IMG/VR virus record: IMGVR_UViG_3300031920_000341
Span: 1-64,000 of that record
DNA length: 64,000 nucleotides
Reading direction: 5' to 3' (one strand)
From: a virus
Below the pieces are notes generated by a model. That model saw nothing but the letters and a program-made list of their open reading frames with translations, ran no database searches and had not been told where the DNA came from. This document shows, in pieces, positions 51,313 to 59,044 of the stretch; position 1 is the stretch's first letter, and every line of letters starts with the position of its first letter. The position numbers and the translations under genes were made by a program.

Positions 51313-53433
51313 ATGAATACTAACTTTAATACCGGCGATTATGTTCTATTGTTAGAACGACATAACATGACACGTAGTTCAAATGACGATTATGTATTTG
51401 AGGGTATTTGTGCCAAATTTGGCATAGCTAACGAAAATATGAGAGAATATTCTAAATCTGATTATTTGCCTCACCTAGAATACTTAAATCAAAAAATAGC
51501 AAAAAGGTCTTTACTTGGAGAACTTGACCATCCTAAAGATTATGAAGTATCTTTACAAAATGCATCACATATTGTAGAGAAACTATGGTACGAAGAATCT
51601 GACGATAGTGTTAGAATTCGTATCCGCTTATTAAATGGTACACCTAATGGTGACTTAGCTAAATCACTTGTTGATATGGGCGTTCCCTTATCTATCTCAT
51701 CTCGTGCTGTTGGTCAAATCAAAGAAAGCAAGCAAGTTAAATTACACAGAATATTTACATATGATTTAGTTGCTGAACCTGGATTTTCTGAAGCTGTTCT
51801 TGATAGAAAATTAAATGAAAGTTTTAGCCCTATGGTTGGAATTAACGAACAATTTGATGAAATGAAAAAAGATTCATTATTTACATCACATATAAATGAT
51901 GTTAATAACCAACAAAATTTTGCCGATGGTATTAAAATATATAAAATAAACGATTCAGATGAGATTTTATCTAAATTTAAACTTAATGAATCCTCTGAAA
52001 ATAATAACGAAACAATGGATAATAACTATGTTAAGAGTGACGATTTTAATGATTTCAGCTTAGTGACTAAGACTGAAATATCGAGTATTAAAAATACACT
52101 CGGTACTATAAATGAAAATCTTAAAACTGTAATTGATGCAACAAAACCTAAAAAGACTAATGAGGCTATTGAAGATATTCAAGCCATGCAAGCACAAGAG
52201 GTAGCACAAGATACAGAAGCACAAGATGCTCAAACGCAAATACAGGATGTAGATGCTCAAACTCAAGGAACACAAGAAGCTGAAACAACAGAACTTGAAA
52301 ATGTAAGTGCAGATGATGATGATAAAACAGTAATTAGCAAACTTGCAGCTTATGTACAATACTTATCAGATCAAGTTAAAGTTGTAATGGATCACAGTGA
52401 TATTGTTACTGAGAATCTTAATAAGGTAATCAATTATTCACAGAATATTGGTTTTGCGGTTAACGAACATGTTAATCATACTAACGGTGGATTTAAAACT
52501 GTTAATGATGCAATCAATTACATGCAATTTGTTGGACAGGTAGTTAATAGAGTTGATGAAAGTCAAGAGAAGATAATTAAATATGCTAATGAGCATACTA
52601 AAGTAATTAATGAAATGATTTTATTTAGTGATTACAATAGCGGTTTAGTTGGTAACATTGTTGAACATACAAACTATTTAGCAAACGTTCTACGTGGTAG
52701 TTCACTTGCTGACGGTAAAGGAACATCTGCAATCGAGAGAAATCTTGGTGCAAACATTGAATCAATCAGTGAAAGTATAGTTACTGATACAGGAATGGTA
52801 AAAACCGATACAAGTAATGTAGTAAATGAAACTAAAGGTGAATTGATTACTGAAAAGGTCGATGCTTTACTTAGTTCAATTGAAAAGGACAGAGTATCAA
52901 ATGTACTTGAAGCAAGACATCCGTTCCTTAAACTGTTAACTGAAGATGATAAAGGTAAATTCTATAAATTAGGCAATGATATGAAAACTAAAGTTGTTGC
53001 TACAATGGAAGCTTCTGTATATTTCAATAGAGAAGATGTTGTTAATCTTATGAATTCAATAATTCTTGAAGAAAATGCATCATTACCAAATCACTTAAAA
53101 TTCATACCGGAAAAATTTAAACCAATTTATTCTGAAATGAATGAATCACAAAAAGTACAGCTCGATAGAGCAGCTAAAAGCGGTATCTATAAACTTAATT
53201 CTGCCTACCAGGTTAAGTTTTTCTGGGAAAGCCAAGATTTTTCTGGCATAAAGGCTCAGATACATAATGATAGGTTAGTTGAACAAAAAGCTAACAATGC
53301 ACAAAAGAATTTAAATGAAGACCAAAGTAAAGAAGGTTTCATAAAAATCTCTGATTTAAACGAAGCAAAAAGAGGATATTCTTCTGATTACTTAGATTCA
53401 ATCAGAAACACTGGTAGAAAAATAACAAATTAA
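51313..53433 (+). CDS. 21: Prohead protease (T4 gp21-like) fused to scaffold/core region
   Basis: 706 residues. Residues 1-165 are a prohead protease: GELDHP with the catalytic His at 73, VPLSISSRAVG with the catalytic Ser at 129 or 130, and DLVAEPGF (from D151). Directly after comes KLNES (166-170), a T4-type (I/L)xE cleavage site, and another KLNES near 225. The remaining 480 residues are helical and coiled, with a Gln/Ala/Thr/Glu linker (VAQDTEAQDAQTQIQD, near 296-330), and look like a scaffold core ending in a basic tail. In T4 protease and scaffold (gp22) are separate genes. The major capsid gene follows 2 nt later. Confidence 0.85.
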   Translation: MNTNFNTGDYVLLLERHNMTRSSNDDYVFEGICAKFGIANENMREYSKSDYLPHLEYLNQKIAKRSLLGELDHPKDYEVSLQNASHIVEKLWYEESDDSVRIRIRLLNGTPNGDLAKSLVDMGVPLSISSRAVGQIKESKQVKLHRIFTYDLVAEPGFSEAVLDRKLNESFSPMVGINEQFDEMKKDSLFTSHINDVNNQQNFADGIKIYKINDSDEILSKFKLNESSENNNETMDNNYVKSDDFNDFSLVTKTEISSIKNTLGTINENLKTVIDATKPKKTNEAIEDIQAMQAQEVAQDTEAQDAQTQIQDVDAQTQGTQEAETTELENVSADDDDKTVISKLAAYVQYLSDQVKVVMDHSDIVTENLNKVINYSQNIGFAVNEHVNHTNGGFKTVNDAINYMQFVGQVVNRVDESQEKIIKYANEHTKVINEMILFSDYNSGLVGNIVEHTNYLANVLRGSSLADGKGTSAIERNLGANIESISESIVTDTGMVKTDTSNVVNETKGELITEKVDALLSSIEKDRVSNVLEARHPFLKLLTEDDKGKFYKLGNDMKTKVVATMEASVYFNREDVVNLMNSIILEENASLPNHLKFIPEKFKPIYSEMNESQKVQLDRAAKSGIYKLNSAYQVKFFWESQDFSGIKAQIHNDRLVEQKANNAQKNLNEDQSKEGFIKISDLNEAKRGYSSDYLDSIRNTGRKITN

Positions 53434-53435
53434 AA

Positions 53436-55166
53436 ATGAACACTAAATTAATTAAACGTAGTCATGACCGTGCGATTTTAGAAACTTGGACTCCGATACT
53501 TAAGGATTATGGTATTGTAGCTAGTGGAGATAACGCATATCAGAAAGTACGTAGTCAAGAGCGTATCGAAATGATTGCCGAGTATGCACATAACCATGCA
53601 GCCTGGGACAATTATGGCGACGATTTTGGTAGTAAAATGTTGAATGAAGCAGTAACACCTGGTTTATTCTTCCAACAACCTGGTTCAATCTCAGCAATGG
53701 GTAATCCTATTGCTCCAACCCCATCTCAAATACCTTTCCCTAGTGGTGATAAAGGTGCGAGTGGTGACTCTGGATCTGGTGACAAATTCCCAAGTCTATT
53801 ACCTATAGCAATCCAGGTAGCAGCTAAAACTATTGGATTTGACCTTGTGTCTGTAATTCCAATGGATACACCTGTAGGATTTATTCCTTACCTAGATTAC
53901 GTATATATGGGCGGTAACCTTGATACTGAATTTCCACCATTCCTAATCAAACTTAGTCTATTTGACACAACAGCTGAATCCGATGCATCTCCTGCTGAGA
54001 TACTTGGTGATGTTGCTGTTGGTACAACATTTATGGTAATGGGTGGATCACCTAGTACTGAAATGATTGAATTAAAACTTGTTGGTTTTAGTCGTGTAGA
54101 TGCATCTGCAGTATTCCGCGTTATTGATTTAACCGCTGCTACTGTAGAAGCTGCTTTCGCTGCTGGTTATATTTTAACTAATACATCTTCAAGCAAAGAG
54201 TACACTTTAACTACAAGTAATAATACTGTTGATCTTGTATCAGCTCTTGAGAATCAAATTTCTGGTTTCACAAGTACTGATGATACAATGACAGACGACT
54301 GGTCTGGTCCTTTCCTACCGGAAATGACTTCAGGTAGTATGGCATTCCCAGGTTCAATGAAAAGAGAACAAGCTGAGAAAGCTAAATTCCGTCAAATGGG
54401 TGTTAAAATGTTCACAAAATTTGTAGAGGCTGAAGGTGACCAAGTTGCTTTAAGTGCTACAGTTGAACAAATCCAAGATTTCAACCGTGTTTGGAACTTT
54501 GATGTTATCTCAATGTTAGAGAACATTGGTGTTAATGACATTGCTCAAAACATCAACAAGCGTATTGTTTCACGTCAAATGGAACTTGGCTATATTCACG
54601 ATCAAGAAATTGCAAAAGCAGAAGGTGCTGGTTTAACTACACTTAGCTTAGCAGCAGGTGGTGGATTTGAGAATACTTCAACTTTACAGCGTAGAGTTGC
54701 AACGAAGATTCTTGAAATGGCAAACCTTGTTTATCACAGAAGTCGTTGGGGTGGTGGTGAATATGTTGTAACAAACGGTCGCGTTGCTTCTGCAATCGCT
54801 GATATCGCAGGTTACTCAATCGCAACTGCACCTATCAATACTCCTTCTGCAGCTGGTCAGCTAACTCCTGCCGGTTCAGTTTGGGGACTTCAAATCTATG
54901 TTGATCCTAACTTAAAGTGGGGAGATAACAAAGTACTAATTGGACGTAAAGGAAAAGATGAAGAGCCTGGTCTCAAATTCTTACCTTATATCATGGCTGA
55001 AAGCCTACAGACAATCTCTGAAGGAACTTTCTCACCTAAGATTGGTATAAAAAGCAGGTATGCAATTACTGAAGCTGGATGGCATCCAGAAACTCAGTAT
55101 ATCCTGTTAGAAGTTGATGGCATCAATAAGATTGTTGCTGGAGCTCCTGCAGTACCTGAAGCATAA
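53436..55166 (+). CDS. 23: Major capsid protein (T4 gp23 family)
   Basis: 576 residues with the HK97/gp23 order: an N-terminal helical region removed during maturation, a PGLFFQQPGSISAMGNPIAPT segment, LLPIAIQVAAKTIGFDLVSVIPMDTPVG (a strong gp23 hallmark), a variable insertion, then MKREQAEKAKFRQMGVKMFTKFVEA and a C-terminal domain with GGGEYVVTNGRVASAIADI. A cleavage site is likely at MLNE/A after residue 71; IAE/Y after 49 is an alternative. Codon use is less AT-rich than its neighbours, as expected for the most abundant protein. Confidence 0.93.
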   Translation: MNTKLIKRSHDRAILETWTPILKDYGIVASGDNAYQKVRSQERIEMIAEYAHNHAAWDNYGDDFGSKMLNEAVTPGLFFQQPGSISAMGNPIAPTPSQIPFPSGDKGASGDSGSGDKFPSLLPIAIQVAAKTIGFDLVSVIPMDTPVGFIPYLDYVYMGGNLDTEFPPFLIKLSLFDTTAESDASPAEILGDVAVGTTFMVMGGSPSTEMIELKLVGFSRVDASAVFRVIDLTAATVEAAFAAGYILTNTSSSKEYTLTTSNNTVDLVSALENQISGFTSTDDTMTDDWSGPFLPEMTSGSMAFPGSMKREQAEKAKFRQMGVKMFTKFVEAEGDQVALSATVEQIQDFNRVWNFDVISMLENIGVNDIAQNINKRIVSRQMELGYIHDQEIAKAEGAGLTTLSLAAGGGFENTSTLQRRVATKILEMANLVYHRSRWGGGEYVVTNGRVASAIADIAGYSIATAPINTPSAAGQLTPAGSVWGLQIYVDPNLKWGDNKVLIGRKGKDEEPGLKFLPYIMAESLQTISEGTFSPKIGIKSRYAITEAGWHPETQYILLEVDGINKIVAGAPAVPEA

Positions 55167-55186
55167 GCTAATGGATACTGATAATA

Positions 55187-55220
55187 TAAAAGGGAAGATA
55201 TTAGTTATCTTCCCTTTTTT
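55187..55220 (+). terminator. Rho-independent terminator after major capsid gene
   Basis: A perfect stem, aagggaagat (55190-55199) with atcttccctt (55207-55216), encloses a 7-nt loop and is followed by a T run. Confidence 0.9.
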
Positions 55221-55234
55221 TATTATAAATCGTA

Positions 55235-55242
55235 GATAAATA
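55235..55242 (+). promoter_or_regulatory. Late promoter element GATAAATA (55296 operon)
   Basis: GATAAATAAATAAAAC lies 53 nt before the next start, directly after the capsid terminator. The longer leader is unlike other late elements here, so a second unseen signal may exist. Confidence 0.5.
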
Positions 55243-55295
55243 AATAAAACAAATAGTACTATAATGTACTGATAATAAAAAAAATATTCATTACT

Positions 55296-55748
55296 ATGAG
55301 TGATTCAATTGTAAAGAAAGAAAAATCAGGTCTTTTCTCAATGTCAAGTCCAAGTAAAGTTGTTGATTTTAATACTTTTAGAAAAGCACCAGAACAATTT
55401 ATAACAGGTAAAAGTTTAAAAAGCGGTGAAAGTGTTAAAAAAGTAGCTGGAGATAAAGATTATAAAAAACTTATTAAAAGCGAACTTATGATGGAAGCGT
55501 TAAAAGAAGCCGGCGTAAGCGAAGAGCAAACAGCTAAGGTTGTTTCAATTCTTGAGAAAAAAACTCGTCCAGTTGGTTTAAAACAACGTTTAGATGAGAA
55601 GAAAGAAAAAGATGAGAAAGAAGCTAAATTGAAGAAAGACAAAGAAGCTAAATTGAAGAAAGACAAGAAGGAAAAAGAAGAAAAAGAAGCTAAACTGAAG
55701 AAAGACAAAGAAGCTAAACTGAAGAAAGCTAAAGAGGCTAAAAAATAA
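55296..55748 (+). CDS. Lys-rich repeat protein, 150 aa
   Basis: Residues 1-95 form a small, mostly helical domain (FRKAPEQFITGKSLKSGESVKK, then ELMMEALKEAGVSEEQTAKVVSI). From about residue 100 to the end there are degenerate tandem copies of a KEAKLKKD heptad/octad, giving a highly basic coil like bacterial histone-like tails. DNA binding or condensation inside the head is possible; no family is recognised. It is the first gene after the capsid terminator. Confidence 0.6.
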   Translation: MSDSIVKKEKSGLFSMSSPSKVVDFNTFRKAPEQFITGKSLKSGESVKKVAGDKDYKKLIKSELMMEALKEAGVSEEQTAKVVSILEKKTRPVGLKQRLDEKKEKDEKEAKLKKDKEAKLKKDKKEKEEKEAKLKKDKEAKLKKAKEAKK

Positions 55749-55756
55749 GATACATT

Positions 55757-56350
55757 ATGCCTAAGGCTAAATTTATTACATTAGATGAATACTTGAATAG
55801 TAGTACTGAACCTATTGTTGGTAAAAAACCGATAGATCCAGTGCTGCTAAATGAGATTCTTATGGAATCTATTTCAAGTGAAGATTTTGCTAAGGCGCTC
55901 GATAGGTTAGTATCTTTAAATTTTTCCACTGGTGCTGTTCAACAGGTTAATGAAGACAGAGGCCGTTTGAAGCGTTTGGTTGGCAAAGAACCTGATACTT
56001 ATTTAGACAGTGCCGATACCAAAAAGATTGGTTTAATGATAGCCAATATGGATGGTACAAATAGACGTGACTATATGGGTATAATTAATTTCCTTGGTGC
56101 ATCTTGTAGAATTCATCATGAATTAAAAGAAGCATACATCGAAGAAGTTAGATCACAGCGTCAAGATAATAGACAACCTCAATTATCAGATGAAGATTTA
56201 GCTGCAATTTCAAAAGCGGAAGCTGCTGGACGTGCACAAGATGATAAACGAGATCAAGAACGTCTTCAAAAAGAAAAACAACGTGAGTTGCAATCTAAAG
56301 GTGTTGGTGATTCAAATGCTCAAGAAGAAACACAATATGGAAGATCGTAA
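55757..56350 (+). CDS. Hypothetical 197-residue protein, probably head/neck
   Basis: A basic N-terminus (MPKAKFITLDEYLNSS) is followed by a helical core with SLNFSTGAVQQVNEDRGRL and ANMDGTNRRDYMGIINFLGASC, and a charged C-terminal tail with QDDKRDQERLQKEKQRE and NAQEETQYG. No family is recognised. It lies in a tight plus-strand run between capsid and tail tube genes, where head-closure or neck proteins are expected. Confidence 0.58.
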   Translation: MPKAKFITLDEYLNSSTEPIVGKKPIDPVLLNEILMESISSEDFAKALDRLVSLNFSTGAVQQVNEDRGRLKRLVGKEPDTYLDSADTKKIGLMIANMDGTNRRDYMGIINFLGASCRIHHELKEAYIEEVRSQRQDNRQPQLSDEDLAAISKAEAAGRAQDDKRDQERLQKEKQRELQSKGVGDSNAQEETQYGRS

Positions 56351-56364
56351 AAAGTTAAAGTAGA

Positions 56365-56913
56365 ATGAGTGAAACAATGATTACGTTTGAAATGATATTT
56401 AATCATAATATAACATTTGATACAAATGGTGAAGATGTTGTATATAATAAAGAAGAACAAGATATTGTTTTGCGCGAATTTAGTATATTTCCAAGTCTTG
56501 ATATTAAAAAGATGGAAGTTATCGCTAAATATAATGGAGATGCTACTGAGGCAATAAAGGCTGCTGTTAAGAAAGTTAGAACACCACCAGGTGGTCCAGT
56601 TAGAAAGAATGCAGCAAAACCTGTACAAGTAGTTGGTGAGAAAACTAGTGAAGAGCCAAATATAAATAATAAAAAGCGTTCTTTTAATATAATAACAAAT
56701 AGACTGAAAGTATCAAAACAATTTCCTATTACATCAAATTCGAGTTTTTTTGAATTTGAATTTAATCCGAAAGAAATTACTAAGTTTATTAATTATGTTG
56801 AAAGTAAAAAGATAAAAATATTTATTGATGGTGAAGAAATAAAACCTAAAAGTGAGATTGATTTTTTAAAAGAAGTTATTCCTACGGTTCAGGCTAAAAT
56901 TTACCTTAAATAA
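56365..56913 (+). CDS. Hypothetical 182-residue protein, probably head/neck or tail
   Basis: An N-terminal alpha/beta domain (1-75), a Pro/Lys linker (VRTPPGGPVRKNAAKP) and a C-terminal domain with FEFEFNPKEITKFINYVES. No family is recognised. Gap sizes of 14 and 18 nt place it in the same operon as the tail tube gene. Confidence 0.58.
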   Translation: MSETMITFEMIFNHNITFDTNGEDVVYNKEEQDIVLREFSIFPSLDIKKMEVIAKYNGDATEAIKAAVKKVRTPPGGPVRKNAAKPVQVVGEKTSEEPNINNKKRSFNIITNRLKVSKQFPITSNSSFFEFEFNPKEITKFINYVESKKIKIFIDGEEIKPKSEIDFLKEVIPTVQAKIYLK

Positions 56914-56931
56914 CAAAATAATTAATTAAAC

Positions 56932-57501
56932 ATGGCAAAAGTTACAAGTGGTCTTCCACATTACGATAACAGCACAGCAGCAAGAGATAATTTAGAACCT
57001 TTATTTCTTAATCAGTTTGAAGTTATAATTACACCACCTCAGATTATATCTGGTGGTAATATTTTAACTGAACACGTTAAGAAAGTAACAGGTCTTCCTG
57101 AAATCACTCCTACTGGATTTGTTGAACAATTCTATAAATTCGCGAAACGTACATATGCTGATGCACGTCCTGAGGATACTACTGCAGAATTAACAATTGA
57201 TTTTGAAATAAACCTTAGTGAAACTAATTCAATGTATATTTATAATACATTAAGATCATGGGCAGATTTACAATATAATCCCATGACTGGTGGACAGGGT
57301 CTTAAACGTGATTATGCTGGAGCACTTTCAGTATTAATACACAATAAGGCATTGGACCTTTATCGTGAATTTAGATTTACTCCAGTATATCTTATTGATG
57401 GATTTAATGCAATGGAATTAGATTATGTTTCAAATGAAATTTATATAATGACTGTTAAATTCAAAGCTGATTCTTGGAAAGAAATGAGAAAAGAAGGTTA
57501 A
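56932..57501 (+). CDS. 19: Tail tube protein (T4 gp19 family)
   Basis: 189 residues with the tube protein pattern: FEVIITPP, VKKVTGLPEITPTGFVEQFYKFAKRTYADA, DTTAELTIDFEINLSETNSMYIYNTLRSWADLQYNPMTG, KRDYAGALSVLIHNK and a C-terminal LDY..NEIYIMTVKFKADSW. It forms the inner tube of the contractile tail. The sheath gene (gp18) is not in this window. Confidence 0.85.
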   Translation: MAKVTSGLPHYDNSTAARDNLEPLFLNQFEVIITPPQIISGGNILTEHVKKVTGLPEITPTGFVEQFYKFAKRTYADARPEDTTAELTIDFEINLSETNSMYIYNTLRSWADLQYNPMTGGQGLKRDYAGALSVLIHNKALDLYREFRFTPVYLIDGFNAMELDYVSNEIYIMTVKFKADSWKEMRKEG

Positions 57502-57515
57502 AAACATATTGAATT

Positions 57516-57818
57516 ATGAATAATTTTAATTTTGATGAAATAAATGAAATGGAAATGTTTAATATTAAAAGGCGTGATATTATTTCATTTAAAGAATTCA
57601 GTAAATCATATGATAATGTAACTAAAATTACAAAACCAGGTGATAAGAAAGCTGTGCTTAAGCCATGGATACATGAAATAAAAAGGCTTGATATGTTTAG
57701 TCATGAAGCATTTGATCCAACCTATGATATGCTTGATAAAGCAAAAGGTAAGAAACCATCTAGTGAAACTAATCGAGCAAATGGTCTTTTATATACTCAG
57801 AGCCCTCCTCAAAGTTAA
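57516..57818 (+). CDS. Hypothetical 100-residue protein
   Basis: A short protein rich in Lys, Asp and Asn with no recognised family. It follows the tail tube gene by 14 nt and overlaps the convergent minus-strand gene by 50 nt, so the last 16 or so residues are encoded opposite another gene. Confidence 0.55.
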   Translation: MNNFNFDEINEMEMFNIKRRDIISFKEFSKSYDNVTKITKPGDKKAVLKPWIHEIKRLDMFSHEAFDPTYDMLDKAKGKKPSSETNRANGLLYTQSPPQS

Positions 57819-58224
57819 TTAAATGTAAATCTGGAACACTATATTTTAAAGGAAGATGCGAAAGCTCTTCCTTTTCGTTTATAACAATAAATGTAAAATT
57901 AATTAATTTATAATTGGCCTTTAGAAATTCTATAGTATTTATAATACCAGACGTACTCATATTACTACTTACATAGATTATACGATTATATTTCTTATTA
58001 GCAATAGAGATTGCTTTATCCAATAGTTTCTTTATTTCAAAGTTTAAAAGAAAAGCTTGAATGTTATTTAATATAAAACATTCATCTTCAAATTTTTCTT
58101 TTATTATTCTATCTATGTTGAGAACATAGTCATTTTTCTTTTTCTTATTTTTACGATTAAAAAATAATTTACTGTTCTTTACAAAAAATATATTAATTCC
58201 TCTCGACTCATTAAGATCTAGCAT
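57769..58224 (-). CDS. Hypothetical 151-residue protein
   Basis: An alpha/beta protein with a basic stretch NRKNKKKKNDY near residues 23-33 and a Rossmann-like segment (RIIYVSSNMSTSGIINTIEFLKANY). No family is recognised. It overlaps the kinase gene upstream by 14 nt. Confidence 0.6.
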   Translation of the reverse strand: MLDLNESRGINIFFVKNSKLFFNRKNKKKKNDYVLNIDRIIKEKFEDECFILNNIQAFLLNFEIKKLLDKAISIANKKYNRIIYVSSNMSTSGIINTIEFLKANYKLINFTFIVINEKEELSHLPLKYSVPDLHLINFEEGSEYIKDHLLD

Positions 58225-58717
58225 CTATTTCTTTATTATTTTTTAACCAAAAATCAACAACCTGTTGTGCAGCATTATTATCAAATGGGTCTACTATAAC
58301 TTTAGGTATATTAATTGTATCATATACCTGATCATACTTAGATATTGTTTTTAGATTATCTTCTTCTGTATAATCCTCATCACGATCTTCCCATTTATAA
58401 TTCTTACGTTTACATAATACTAATATATATCCACATCTATTTAAAAAGTCCTCAATGTGTAACTTTATTAAATTTGTAATACCAGTTCCATTACGAAAAA
58501 TATCACCATAAACAATCTCTGACATATAAGACCTATCAAATATAATAGGTTGAAAATCATTCTTCTGTATATCTTTTATGTATTCATTAGAAAAGTCAGT
58601 ATGCTTATCAGGAATACCAAAATGCATAATTGGCATATTAATCATTTCCTGTACTTTCTTAGCTAATGTTGTTTTACCGGATTGATCCGATCCTTCGAAT
58701 ATTATTCCACCTATCAT
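58211..58717 (-). CDS. Deoxynucleoside monophosphate/thymidylate kinase-like
   Basis: 168 residues with P-loop EGSDQSGKTT (8-17), then IIFDRSYMSEIVYGDIF (near 57-73, the DRS..S motif of thymidylate kinases) and a lid region WEDRDEDYTEED. It would phosphorylate a nucleotide for DNA synthesis; specificity is uncertain. Overlaps the next gene by 14 nt. Confidence 0.75.
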   Translation of the reverse strand: MIGGIIFEGSDQSGKTTLAKKVQEMINMPIMHFGIPDKHTDFSNEYIKDIQKNDFQPIIFDRSYMSEIVYGDIFRNGTGITNLIKLHIEDFLNRCGYILVLCKRKNYKWEDRDEDYTEEDNLKTISKYDQVYDTINIPKVIVDPFDNNAAQQVVDFWLKNNKEIDARS

Positions 58718-58722
58718 AATTG

Positions 58723-59037
58723 CTATTTTTTTATTAATTCTGAAGTTTGAAAACTTACTGGCATTACTAATGGCATTCCAAAAATGTCACTATCGTAACT
58801 AGATGTAGATATTCTAATTTTACCACTCTTATCATTTGTTTGGAATTTAAAATTAGTTAACACATCACCGATATTAACACTTTCAAATTTTTCGCCTTTG
58901 GTTATCCTATATCCACATTGTTCTATAGTATCCATATTTTCAACAATAGCTACTTTGTAGTCTGGAAATTGTTTTCCATTTCTTGTTAAGAGTGATGGTT
59001 TAAACTTGTTTTTTAATGCTTTAATTTCTACGTTCAT
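58723..59037 (-). CDS. Hypothetical 104-residue protein
   Basis: A beta-rich small protein (VEIKALKNKF, GYRITKGEKFESVNIGD, GKIRISTSSYDSD). No family is recognised, and it does not look like a GroES-type co-chaperonin. It lies between the kinase and gp46 genes with gaps of 5 and 7 nt. Confidence 0.58.
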   Translation of the reverse strand: MNVEIKALKNKFKPSLLTRNGKQFPDYKVAIVENMDTIEQCGYRITKGEKFESVNIGDVLTNFKFQTNDKSGKIRISTSSYDSDIFGMPLVMPVSFQTSELIKK

Positions 59038-59044
59038 TGTTAAT

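Noticed and set aside
58723-59037. GroES-like co-chaperonin, by size (104 aa)
   Set aside because: The mobile-loop and core motifs of GroES/gp31 are absent.
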